From: DATEOR01 sp046734455 | GTDB lineage: Bacteria; Actinomycetota; Thermoleophilia; Gaiellales; Gaiellaceae | Length of the DNA stretch: 8,752 nucleotides | Reading direction: 5' to 3' | Assembly (NCBI GenBank): GCA_046734455.1 | Contig: JBKPRJ010000104.1 | Span: forward strand, 1-8,752 | Shown here: in pieces, positions 1 to 6,465 of the stretch | Numbering within the stretch: position 1 is the first letter of the stretch | Layout: each line of letters opens with the position of its first letter | Translations under genes and position numbers: made by a program | The notes under the pieces: generated by a model | The model's input: the letters and a program-made list of their open reading frames with translations, nothing else | What the model was told of the DNA's origin: nothing | Databases searched by the model: none

Positions 1-363
1 GTCAACGTGCCGGCGGAGAACGCCGAGCGAGTCGGCCTCCGCAAGGTGATCGACGAAGAGATGGTCGAGCAGGTGCTCGAGGTCTTGCACGGCAGTGGCA
101 CCAAGATGCCGAAGAACTGGAATCGCCGCTTCAAGCACAACCGGGACAAGATGAAGACCGGCGACATCTTCGAGCTGGCCGAGGTCGTCCGGAACCTGTC
201 CTTGCGGGACCAGGAGAAGGGCCTCTCCACCGGTGAGAAGCAGATGTTCGTGAAGGCCAAGAAGATCCTCGCGAGTGAGCTCATGTACGCGAAGGGGCTC
301 GACGAGGAAGCGGCAGGCGTCTGGCTCGACGAGGTGCTCGAGTCTGTCGCCGCACCCGCCTAG
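1..363 (+). CDS. carD: CarD-family RNA polymerase-binding transcriptional regulator, 5' truncated by window edge
   Basis: The reading frame is open from base 1 and already in register with CarD (VNVPAENAERVGLRKVI), so the start lies upstream and 120 codons are visible. CarD binds the RNA polymerase beta subunit through its N-terminal Tudor-like domain (outside the window) and stabilises the open complex, acting broadly on housekeeping and rRNA promoters. The visible part is the end of that domain plus the helical C-terminal DNA-binding domain. The tryptophan at visible codon 40 (KNWNRRFK) corresponds to the Trp that wedges into the upstream edge of the transcription bubble in mycobacterial CarD. 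The stretches EVVRNLSLRDQEKGLSTGEK and the closing LDEVLE are also typical. In mycobacteria carD is followed directly by ispD and ispF; here a lipoprotein gene lies in between. Family assignment is firm; symbol by homology. Confidence 0.95.
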   Translation, partial: VNVPAENAERVGLRKVIDEEMVEQVLEVLHGSGTKMPKNWNRRFKHNRDKMKTGDIFELAEVVRNLSLRDQEKGLSTGEKQMFVKAKKILASELMYAKGLDEEAAGVWLDEVLESVAAPA

Positions 364-418
364 GCGAAGCGCGAGACAACTGCGACGTGCGCCGCGCGGC
401 CGTCGGCATCCTATTCGC

Positions 419-1336
419 GTGCGCGTCTTTCTCTTCCTTGCGCTGACGGCGATTCTGGCTGCGTCCGTCTCGGCCTGCGACAGCGGCGGGAGCAGCAGTG
501 GCACCACCGGAGACACGGTGGCCACGACCGGGACGGGCGGCGGCACGACCACGCAGGACACGCTGACCGAGCGCGACTTCAAGAACAAGGTCGCCGCCGC
601 GATCATCACGGGAACCGATCTCCAGGCCGATCTGGCCTTCGGGCTCGCGGTGAACGTCAGCGAGACCCAGGGGCTCGACACCATCCAGCTCCAGCTCGGC
701 GACGCCTACAAGCAGTACACGTCCGATCCCGACCGGCAGGACGAGATCGTCCACGGCCTCGTGCAGCAGGTCGTCAGGCAGATGGACGAAGGCAACAAGA
801 AACGGAGCTTCTCCGAGGTTCAGGACCAGCTGATGCCGATGCTGAAGCGCCGGATCGACGTCAGCCGCATCAAGGACGCGCCGGCGGTCCGGCCCTTCGA
901 CGACCTCGACGTCATCTACGCGGTGCAGGGCGATCACTACTTCACCGTCGCGACCAAGGACGACCTCGACCGTTGGGGGAAGTCCGCCGGGCAGATCGAC
1001 TCCCTGGCGCTCGCGAACCTCGAGAAAGCGACGAACAAGAACCAGAAGCTCCTCTGCGAGCCCTCCGGCGGCCAGAAGCTCTGCGGCTGGGCCTCCGGCG
1101 ACGGCTACGACGCCACCCGCATGCTCGTGCCGGGTCTCAGGCGGCAGATCGTGAAGGAGCTGGGCGGCCCCGCGGTCTACGCGGTCCCGCTCGAGAGCGT
1201 GTTCGTCGCCCTCACGCGAAACTATGCGCCCGTGATCAAGAACCGGGTCCTGCAGGAGTTCACGACCGGGAAGAACCCGCTCAGCCCCGAGCTCTTCGAG
1301 GAGCGCAACGGGCAGCTCGTCGCGCTCCAGCAGTGA
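419..1336 (+). CDS. Secreted lipoprotein with DUF1444-like domain
   Basis: A protein of 305 residues if started at GTG 419. That start is chosen because it begins directly with a lipoprotein signal peptide: Arg2, a hydrophobic core (residues 3–16) and a lipobox VSAC with Cys20. The frame is open further upstream, but that part is Arg-rich and overlaps carD, so it is probably not translated. No clear Shine-Dalgarno sequence precedes the GTG. After Cys20 comes a Ser/Gly/Thr-rich linker (about residues 21–48), then a folded region. Its last 120 or so residues resemble DUF1444/YtpP-type proteins: a PFDDLDVIYAV strand, DLDRWGKS, a LALANLEKA helix, then GYDATRMLVPGL and VPLESVFVAL. That match is from memory of the family pattern and is moderate. 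The function is unknown; it is presumably anchored on the outer face of the membrane. The stop codon overlaps the ispD start by 4 bases (GTGA), so it is probably co-translated with ispD. Confidence 0.78.
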   Translation: MRVFLFLALTAILAASVSACDSGGSSSGTTGDTVATTGTGGGTTTQDTLTERDFKNKVAAAIITGTDLQADLAFGLAVNVSETQGLDTIQLQLGDAYKQYTSDPDRQDEIVHGLVQQVVRQMDEGNKKRSFSEVQDQLMPMLKRRIDVSRIKDAPAVRPFDDLDVIYAVQGDHYFTVATKDDLDRWGKSAGQIDSLALANLEKATNKNQKLLCEPSGGQKLCGWASGDGYDATRMLVPGLRRQIVKELGGPAVYAVPLESVFVALTRNYAPVIKNRVLQEFTTGKNPLSPELFEERNGQLVALQQ

Positions 1337-2007
1337 GCACGTGGGCGGTCCTGGTTGCGGCCGGCCGCGGAGAGCGGCTCGGCGGCGACCGGCCGAAGGC
1401 GTTCATGGGTCTCGGGGAGCGCGTGCTCCTCGCCGAGAGTCTCGAGCGCCTGGAAGCCTCGGAGTGGATCGATGCGATCGTCGTCGTCGTGCCCGAGGAA
1501 TGGGAGGAGCCGGCGATCCTGCTCTCCGAGGAGCTGAACGCCGGCAAGGTCAAGTCGGCCGTTCCCGGCGGGGCGACGAGGGCCGACTCCGTGCGCGCGG
1601 GCGTGGCCGAGATCCCGGACGACGCGCTGATCGCACTCGTCCACGACGCGGCCCGGCCAATTCTTCCGGGCGAGGTGATCGAACGCGTGCTGGGCGGGCT
1701 CGGCGAGGACTGGGACGGCGTGGTCGCCGGACTGCCACTCGCAGACACGTTGAAGCGCGTCGATCAGCACGGCCGCGTCGCCGAGACCGTCGACCGGACC
1801 GGTCTCTACGCGATCCAGACGCCGCAGGCCTTCCGCGTCTCCACTCTGCGCGACGCGCTCATGCGGGGAGGGGGCGCGAGCGACTGCGCCGGGCTCGTCG
1901 AGCAGGCGGGCGGAAGAGTCCGTGTCGTCGAGGGCGACCCGCGCCTCGTGAAGATCACGACCGCGGCTGACCTCGCCTTCGTAGAGACTCTGCTCGCCAA
2001 TGAGTGA
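1333..2007 (+). CDS. ispD: 2-C-methyl-D-erythritol 4-phosphate cytidylyltransferase
   Basis: Transfers CMP from CTP to methylerythritol 4-phosphate, the third step of the MEP isoprenoid pathway, in the cytoplasm. 224 residues, normal length for the family. Visible motifs: the N-terminal nucleotide-binding loop AAGRGERLGGDRPKAF with the catalytic Lys of PK; HDAARPIL; PLADTLKRVD; the TPQAFR motif of the dimer arm; and near the end VKITTAADLAFVE with the second conserved Lys. Two usual spots vary: the common TDDAS is SDCAG here, and the residue before VKIT is Leu rather than the usual Asn. Neither removes a catalytic lysine. The start is GTG 1333 inside the GTGA overlap with the lipoprotein gene; the frame continues upstream but is out of family. 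It overlaps ispF by 8 bases, so the two consecutive-pathway enzymes are probably coupled in translation. Confidence 0.96.
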   Translation: MSTWAVLVAAGRGERLGGDRPKAFMGLGERVLLAESLERLEASEWIDAIVVVVPEEWEEPAILLSEELNAGKVKSAVPGGATRADSVRAGVAEIPDDALIALVHDAARPILPGEVIERVLGGLGEDWDGVVAGLPLADTLKRVDQHGRVAETVDRTGLYAIQTPQAFRVSTLRDALMRGGGASDCAGLVEQAGGRVRVVEGDPRLVKITTAADLAFVETLLANE

Positions 2008-2482
2008 GCTTCGCGTCGGAATCGGACTGGATGCGCACGCCTTCTCGGACGAGGCGAGGCTCGTCATCGGAGGCGTCGAGCTCCCGGGCAGCGGGCTGGC
2101 GGGCCATTCGGACGGAGACGTCCTCACGCACGCCCTCATCGACGCGATCCTCGGCGCTGCCGGCCTCGACGACATCGGAGCGCTCTTTCCCTCGGGCGGC
2201 GCGGAGTGGAAAGGAGTCTCGTCCCTCGACCTCCTGAAGACTGCCTACGACGAGGCTCGCAATGCCGGTTGGGAGCTCGTCAACGCGGACTGCGTCCTCA
2301 TCGGCGAGGAGCCTCGGATAGCGCCGGTGCGCGGTGAGCTGCGCGAGCGGCTGAGCGGGACCCTCGGCGTCGACCTGGACAGGATCACGGTGCGCGCGAC
2401 CACGACCGACCGACTTGGCTTCACGGGCCGGGGCGAGGGGCTCGCTGCGCAAGCGGTCGCCCTGCTTCGCAGGCAGGAGTAG
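2000..2482 (+). CDS. ispF: 2-C-methyl-D-erythritol 2,4-cyclodiphosphate synthase
   Basis: Cyclises CDP-methylerythritol 2-phosphate to MEcPP with release of CMP, the fifth step of the MEP pathway; works as a cytoplasmic homotrimer. 160 residues, normal length. The metal ligands are visible: Asp11 and His13 in GLDAHAF, and His44 in GHSDGDVLTH; the GHSD active-site motif has His36–Ser37. The CDP/substrate-binding end is also intact: RATTTDRLGFTGRGEGLAAQA. The loop that is FPDTD in many bacteria reads FPSGGAEWKG here, so two acidic residues are absent; actinobacterial enzymes vary at this loop, so activity is still expected. The ATG start overlaps the ispD stop by 8 bases (ATGAGTGA). ispD and ispF are separate genes, not the fused IspDF found in some proteobacteria. 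Confidence 0.97.
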   Translation: MSELRVGIGLDAHAFSDEARLVIGGVELPGSGLAGHSDGDVLTHALIDAILGAAGLDDIGALFPSGGAEWKGVSSLDLLKTAYDEARNAGWELVNADCVLIGEEPRIAPVRGELRERLSGTLGVDLDRITVRATTTDRLGFTGRGEGLAAQAVALLRRQE

Positions 2483-2492
2483 GATCTTCGGC

Positions 2493-2762
2493 GTGAGGGG
2501 GAGGAGCGTGATCAAGCTCGCAACCGCTGCGCTCGTCGCCGCGGCTGTGGCGCAGGAGCTCCGCAAGCCGAGCTCCGAACGGACGTGGCACGGCCGTGTG
2601 GCCGGCTTCGTGCCGTACGACTTCCGGCCGCCCACTCTCGACCGCCTCCGGGCTGCGTGGTGGAGCCCCGACGATCCGCGCATCTTCACCGACCGGGTTT
2701 TCGGCGTGGGCTGGGCGGTCAATCTTGGGCGTGTGGCCAAGCTGACGCTGGAGAAGGCATGA
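2493..2762 (+). CDS. Small DUF5808-like protein with hydrophobic N-terminus
   Basis: 89 residues from GTG 2493; GTG 2508 in the same frame is an alternative that would remove five residues. An AGGA at 2481–2484 lies about 8 bases ahead of the first GTG, whereas the GAGGAG at 2501–2506 is too close to the second, so 2493 is preferred. Residues 6–20 form a short Ala-rich hydrophobic stretch (possible weak membrane anchor). The C-terminal half (residues 56–80) reads WWSPDDPRIF followed by FGVGWAVNLGR, which matches the DUF5808 pattern of NPDDPRxFxPKRFGxGWTxN as I remember it. The biochemical role of that family is unknown. It starts 10 bases after ispF and its TGA overlaps the ATG of the rhodanese gene (ATGA), so it sits inside the same operon. 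GC-rich third positions support coding. Confidence 0.78.
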   Translation: MRGRSVIKLATAALVAAAVAQELRKPSSERTWHGRVAGFVPYDFRPPTLDRLRAAWWSPDDPRIFTDRVFGVGWAVNLGRVAKLTLEKA

Positions 2763-3181
2763 GGAAGCGGATCGAGGACATCCTCGACGACGCGGCCGTC
2801 CGGCTCGGCAGGCTCAGTCCGGTCGAGGCCTGGGCCGAGATGCGTGCGGGCGCGATCCTGGTCGACACGCGTTCGCCCGACCAGCGGCAGGAGCAGGGCT
2901 ACCTTCCCGGCTCGGTGCACCACCCGTTGTCCACGCTGCTCTGGCGCCTCGATCCCGATTGCCCGACCTCGAACGAGAAGATCCCGCTCGACGCCCGGGT
3001 GATCCTGATCTGCCGGGAGGGCTACTCCTCCGTGCTCGCCGCGGCGCAGCTGCAGGAGATCGGCTTCGAGGACGCGACCGACGTGATCGGCGGCGTCGAG
3101 GACTGGAAGAAGGCCGGGCTGCCTGTTCTACGGCAGGCGAACCAGACCGTCGTCGAGACGGACGAGGCCGTCGCGCGCTAG
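2759..3181 (+). CDS. Single-domain rhodanese-like sulfurtransferase
   Basis: 140 residues, cytoplasmic (no signal peptide or membrane segment). Rhodanese domains carry sulfur as a cysteine persulfide, for example from thiosulfate or a cysteine desulfurase to an acceptor. Visible: an N-terminal helix leading into SPVEAWAEM; the ILVDTRSPDQRQEQG strand–loop; GYLPGSVHHPL, the usual 'I/LPGAxxxP' element; the active-site loop with Cys85 in ICREGYSS; and the closing DVIGGVEDWKKAGLPV typical of the last helix and strand. All expected catalytic elements are present. It begins inside the stop of the DUF5808-like gene, so it is translationally coupled to the ispDF operon. The final 54 bases are also read on the other strand as the end of mutY. 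The physiological sulfur acceptor cannot be deduced from the sequence. Confidence 0.93.
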   Translation: MRKRIEDILDDAAVRLGRLSPVEAWAEMRAGAILVDTRSPDQRQEQGYLPGSVHHPLSTLLWRLDPDCPTSNEKIPLDARVILICREGYSSVLAAAQLQEIGFEDATDVIGGVEDWKKAGLPVLRQANQTVVETDEAVAR

Positions 3182-3850
3182 CGCGGCGACGGCGTCCCCA
3201 TCCAGCTCGATCGCAGGCCGCGCCCGCTCGGCGACGAGACGGAGCGTCTGCGCCCGCAACTGCCTGAACGAGCCCTCGAAGCGGCCTTGCTTGCGCTGGG
3301 GCTCGTAGCGGCGGCCGCGTGACGGGCACTCTGCGGCCAGCGGGCAGGGGCCGCAGCGCGGGATGCGGGCCAGGCAGATCGTCGCGCCGAGGTCCATGAG
3401 CGCGTGGGCGGCGGAGGGGCCGAACTCGCCACGGGTGCGTTCGAGCACGCGGCTCACGTTGACGTCCAGCGGAAGCACGTCCTCTTCGAACGCGAAGCGC
3501 GCGACCGCGTCGGCGGTGTAGCGCCCGACTCCCGGCAGCTCGGTCAGGTCGCCCGGCCAGCCCGACTCCGCGATCCGCTCGGCCGCGCGGTGCAGGTTGA
3601 CGGCGCGGCGGTTGTAGCCGAGCCCTTGCCACTCGCGGATGACCTCTGAGCGCGGTGCGGCCGCGAGCGCCTCCGCGGTCGGCCAGCGCTCGAGCCAGCG
3701 AAGGTAGCGCGGCACGACCCGCTCCACCTGCGTCTGCTGGAGCATCACCTCGCTGACGAGGATCGCGTAGGGATCTCGCGTCCGCCGCCACGGCAGGTCC
3801 CGTCCCTCGAGGACGTACCAGTCGAGCAGGAGCCGCTCGAACTCAGCCAT
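3128..3850 (-). CDS. mutY: A/G-specific adenine glycosylase, short form (MutY family)
   Basis: Removes adenine mispaired with 8-oxoguanine or guanine in base-excision repair. 240 residues from ATG 3850, chosen because the family starts near the DLPWRR motif; this gives an 8-base overlap with the upstream antiporter gene. Visible: RDLPWRRTRDPYAILVSEVM then LQQTQV, with catalytic Glu34; GLGYNRRAVNLHRAA; the helix-hairpin-helix LPGVGRYTADAV (105–116); catalytic Asp129 in LDVNVSRVL; and a complete C-X6-C-X2-C-X5-C iron–sulfur motif at Cys159, 166, 169 and 175. Tyr111 in the hairpin is where endonuclease III has Lys, so this is not a bifunctional lyase of that type. The protein ends about 65 residues after the cluster with DGLVRLP, whereas typical MutY proteins (about 300–370 residues) carry a further NUDIX-like 8-oxoG recognition domain. 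The stop lies 54 bases inside the convergent rhodanese gene. A short thymine-glycosylase-like relative is the main alternative. Confidence 0.92.
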   Translation of the reverse strand: MAEFERLLLDWYVLEGRDLPWRRTRDPYAILVSEVMLQQTQVERVVPRYLRWLERWPTAEALAAAPRSEVIREWQGLGYNRRAVNLHRAAERIAESGWPGDLTELPGVGRYTADAVARFAFEEDVLPLDVNVSRVLERTRGEFGPSAAHALMDLGATICLARIPRCGPCPLAAECPSRGRRYEPQRKQGRFEGSFRQLRAQTLRLVAERARPAIELDGDAVAALARDGLVRLDDGLVRLP

Positions 3851-5429
3851 CGAGCCGGGCTTCTTCGAGGTCGAGGTCCCGGATGACGCGGCGCATGACA
3901 ACGTCGTCGATCCTCTGCTCCCGGCGCAGGTCGAACACAGCGCGGCGCTCGGCGACGAGAAGCTCGCGCAGGAGCCGCTGGTAGTCGAGCGAACGGCTCT
4001 CGAGGTCGCCGTCGCTCTCCGGGTCGAAGCGGCTTCGGAAGCGCTGGCGCCTGAAGTTGAACATCCCGCGCACGCGCTCGAGTGTGTCGTCGCGCACCCA
4101 GTCCTCGTCCGCGAGCTCCTCGAGGCGGGCCAGCGCCGCCTCCGTCGCGTAGATGCGCGCCTTGTTCTCCTCCTTCTCGGCGCGGCCCTCGTCCTCGATG
4201 CCGATGAGCTTGAGGAGCGCCGGGAACGAAAGCCCCTGGACGACGAGCGAAGTGAGGATCACCCCGAACGTGAGGAAGATGATCAGCTCGCGGTTCGGGA
4301 AGGCGCCGCCCGTGTCCGTCGTGAGGGGAAGCGCAAGCGCTGCGGCAAGTGAGACGGCGCCGCGCATCCCGGACCAGCCGAGGATGAGGGAGGCCCGGCC
4401 GGGGTTCTGGATGGGCCTTTTCCTACGCCGCATCCATGCGGTCAGGTATGTCCCGGGGATCACCCAGAGGAAACGCGCGGCGATGACCGCGAGCGAGACC
4501 TCCGCCGCATAGCCCACGAGCCTTGCGGGGGAGTAGCCGGAGAGGGCATCGACGATCACGGGCAGCTGCAGGCCGATGAGCGCGAAGAGGAGCGCGTTCA
4601 GCATGAAGAACGTGATCTCCCAGACGGCGACGCCCTGGAGCCTCGTCTGCCAGGTGGTCAGCTCCGGCGTGTACCAGCCCATGTAGATGCCGATCGTGAC
4701 GGCGGCGAGCACTCCCGAGACACCCATCGCCACGGCCGGCAGATAGGCGAAGTAGCCACTCATGAGGGAGACCGTGATCGCGAGCGCGGGATCGTGGATC
4801 TTCTTGCGCACGTTGCGGACGACGAAGCCCACCCCGAGACCGACGCCGATCCCGCCGACGACGCTCACCGCGAAGTTGCCGGCCGCATCGGCGAACGAGA
4901 ACGTCCCGCTCACGACTGCGACGACCGCGAACTTGTAGGCGACGAGCGCAGTGCCGTCGTTCACGAGGCTCTCCCCTTCGATCAGCGCCACGAGGCGCCG
5001 CGGAAGGCCGAGGCGTTCGGCGATCGCGGTGGCGGCGGTCGGATCCGTGGGGGAGACGACTGCGCCGAGCACGAACGCCTCGCCCCAGCCCAGGCCGGGG
5101 ATGAGCTCGTGCGCGACCACCGCGACGATGACCATCGTGCACAGCACGAGCCCGATCGCGAGCAGCGAGATTGCGAAGGCGTTCTCGCGGAGGTCGCGGA
5201 GCGATGTGAAGAACGCCGCGCCGTAGAGGAGCGGCGGCAGGACTGCGATGAGGACGAGGTCCGGCGGGAGCTCGATCGCGGGTATGCCGGGGATGAACCC
5301 GAGCCCGAGGCCGCCGACGACGAGAAGGATCGGGTACGGGACATTCGAACGCTCCGCCGCGATGAGAAGCAGGGCGACTGCAGCGACGATGGCGAGAAGG
5401 GCGAGGCTGTCTTCGGCGGAAAACGTCAT
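3843..5429 (-). CDS. CPA1-family Na+/H+ antiporter
   Basis: Integral membrane exchanger of the monovalent cation:proton antiporter-1 group (NhaP/YjcE-like), involved in pH and sodium homeostasis. 528 residues. Residues 1 to about 400 form a dozen or so hydrophobic segments. Hallmarks are visible: SPTDPTAATAIAE with Asp129 in the unwound-helix region; EGESLVNDGTALV with the Asn157–Asp158 pair, the proposed cation site of electroneutral CPA1 exchangers; Arg319 (AARFLW); and Arg356 in GWSGMRGAVSLAAALALPL. After about residue 408 the protein becomes highly charged and helical (EDEGRAEKEENKARIYATEA and RERxxV/R-rich segments), a cytoplasmic tail of about 120 residues that may be regulatory. No strong Shine-Dalgarno sequence precedes ATG 5429. 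mutY follows with an 8-base overlap. K+ or Li+ could equally be the exchanged ion; the sequence does not decide this. Confidence 0.95.
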   Translation of the reverse strand: MTFSAEDSLALLAIVAAVALLLIAAERSNVPYPILLVVGGLGLGFIPGIPAIELPPDLVLIAVLPPLLYGAAFFTSLRDLRENAFAISLLAIGLVLCTMVIVAVVAHELIPGLGWGEAFVLGAVVSPTDPTAATAIAERLGLPRRLVALIEGESLVNDGTALVAYKFAVVAVVSGTFSFADAAGNFAVSVVGGIGVGLGVGFVVRNVRKKIHDPALAITVSLMSGYFAYLPAVAMGVSGVLAAVTIGIYMGWYTPELTTWQTRLQGVAVWEITFFMLNALLFALIGLQLPVIVDALSGYSPARLVGYAAEVSLAVIAARFLWVIPGTYLTAWMRRRKRPIQNPGRASLILGWSGMRGAVSLAAALALPLTTDTGGAFPNRELIIFLTFGVILTSLVVQGLSFPALLKLIGIEDEGRAEKEENKARIYATEAALARLEELADEDWVRDDTLERVRGMFNFRRQRFRSRFDPESDGDLESRSLDYQRLLRELLVAERRAVFDLRREQRIDDVVMRRVIRDLDLEEARLDG

Positions 5430-5460
5430 TCGGCTGCCACGACAACGTTAGATTGATCCG
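5430..5460. promoter_or_regulatory. 31-base divergent promoter region between antiporter and gltX genes
   Basis: The only non-coding bases between two divergently transcribed genes. On the plus strand a -10-like TTAGAT at 5448–5453 ends 7 bases before the gltX ATG, so transcription would begin at or next to the start codon, giving a leaderless mRNA. No Shine-Dalgarno sequence is present ahead of gltX. On the minus strand TAACGT (5450–5445) is a weak -10 candidate for the antiporter, and the two candidates share the palindrome AACGTT at 5444–5449. I could not find a convincing -35 box for either direction. Inference only. Confidence 0.4.
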
Positions 5461-6465
5461 ATGGTTCGCGTCCGCTTCGCTCCGAGCCCGACCGGCTCGC
5501 TCCACGTCGGCAACGCGCTCAGCGCGGTGGTCAACCGGCGCGCAGGCGACTGGATGCTGCTCCGAATCGACGACACCGATCCGGCGCGGAACGTCGAGGG
5601 CGGCGAGGAGGCAATTCTCGGCGATCTCGGCTGGCTCGGAATCGCGTGGGACGAAGGGCCGGTGCGGCAAAGCGAGCGCCTCGACCGGTACCGCGAGGCC
5701 GCGCAGGAGATCGGAACCGACCGCTTCGACGGGATCACGCTCCTGCGCGAAGACGGCACCGCGACCTATCACCTCGCGAGCGTCGTCGACGATGCCGACT
5801 TCGGCGTCACGCACGTGTATCGCGGCAACGACCACCGGCCCAACGAGGATCTGCACCGCCGGCTGCACGAGGCGCTCGGGACGACGTCTCCCCAGTACGT
5901 CCACCACGGTCTGATCCTCGGGGACGACGGCAAGAAGCTCTCCAAGCGCGCGGCCGGAGCGACTGTGGGCTCGCTCAGGGACATGGGCCTTCCCGCTTCG
6001 GCGGTTCGCGTGTATCTGGAGGAGCTCGGCGTCCCTCGTCACGACGTCCACTACGACCTGTCACGGCTGCGGCGGCTCGCGCTCGACGCGATCGGGGCTC
6101 TCAGTGACGACGAGCTCGCCGCGGCGGCCGAGGCTCCGCCTGAGGTCGTCCCGGCTCTACGCGGGGCGCGCGACCTGAACGAGGCGCGGGAGATCGCGCA
6201 CACGCTTCTCGCGACGCCGGCGCCGGAGCCGACCGACCATCCCGAGACACTGGCCCGCTTCCGCGAGCTGCGCGGAGGCGCCGAGGACAATCTGGATCAG
6301 GCGGCTGCGAGGGAGATCCTGCGTGAGCTGAAGGCAGTCGGCGGCAACCTGAAGTCGCTTCGCCGCGCGCTCACCGGGGCCGACCGCGGGCCTGAGCTCT
6401 GGACCGTGCTGGTCGCCCTCCCCCGTGACGAGGCTTTGCGGCGGGCGGACGCGGCCAGCTCGTGA
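5461..6465 (+). CDS. gltX: Compact glutamate–tRNA ligase-like protein
   Basis: Class I aminoacyl-tRNA synthetase expected to attach glutamate to tRNA(Glu). 334 residues, against about 470–490 for typical bacterial GluRS. Visible: FAPSPTGSLHVGNALSA with the HIGH-type motif HVGN at 15–18; LRIDDTDPAR (34–43); DGTATYHLASVVDDADFGVTHVYRGNDHRPN (in two parts, 98–111 and 112–128); the KMSKS-type motif KLSKR at 159–163; then a helical C-terminal part ending in LRRALTGADRGPELW, the usual GluRS terminus. Only about 17 residues separate the RLDRYREAA helix (73–81) from DGTATYHLA. Typical enzymes have roughly 100 there, including the Cys-rich acceptor-binding insertion, so most of that insertion is missing; the anticodon-binding region also looks shortened. 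It is not a Glu-Q-RS (tRNA-Asp modification enzyme), which keeps the Cys cluster and lacks the GluRS C-terminus. It may be the main GluRS or a paralogue with another role. The 3' end overlaps lysR by 95 bases. Confidence 0.92.
   Translation: MVRVRFAPSPTGSLHVGNALSAVVNRRAGDWMLLRIDDTDPARNVEGGEEAILGDLGWLGIAWDEGPVRQSERLDRYREAAQEIGTDRFDGITLLREDGTATYHLASVVDDADFGVTHVYRGNDHRPNEDLHRRLHEALGTTSPQYVHHGLILGDDGKKLSKRAAGATVGSLRDMGLPASAVRVYLEELGVPRHDVHYDLSRLRRLALDAIGALSDDELAAAAEAPPEVVPALRGARDLNEAREIAHTLLATPAPEPTDHPETLARFRELRGGAEDNLDQAAAREILRELKAVGGNLKSLRRALTGADRGPELWTVLVALPRDEALRRADAASS

Noticed and set aside
275..418. Upstream extension of the lipoprotein reading frame overlapping carD
   Set aside because: The added residues are Arg/Ser-rich, antisense-free shadow of carD, and would bury the lipoprotein signal peptide; GTG 419 starts cleanly at the signal.
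364..418. Possible promoter or terminator between carD and the lipoprotein gene
   Set aside because: The 55 bases are GC-rich with no convincing -10/-35 pair and no hairpin followed by a T run.
973..1332. Upstream extension of the ispD frame inside the lipoprotein gene
   Set aside because: Arg-rich, low-complexity shadow translation with no relation to IspD, whose N-terminus begins at GTG 1333.
3186..3232. Possible tandem duplication at the mutY C-terminus (DGLVRL twice just downstream, at 3131–3166)
   Set aside because: The two copies use different codons and the ending resembles ordinary C-termini of short MutY proteins, so it is more likely chance than a recent repeat.
4794..5456. Plus-strand open frame of 220 codons antisense to the antiporter
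   Set aside because: Highly charged shadow of hydrophobic antiporter codons, no family features.
4423..6051. A long minus-strand open frame of more than 500 codons spanning the antiporter and gltX starts
   Set aside because: It lies antisense to gltX and out of frame with the antiporter; its product is His/Arg-rich nonsense typical of high-GC shadow frames.
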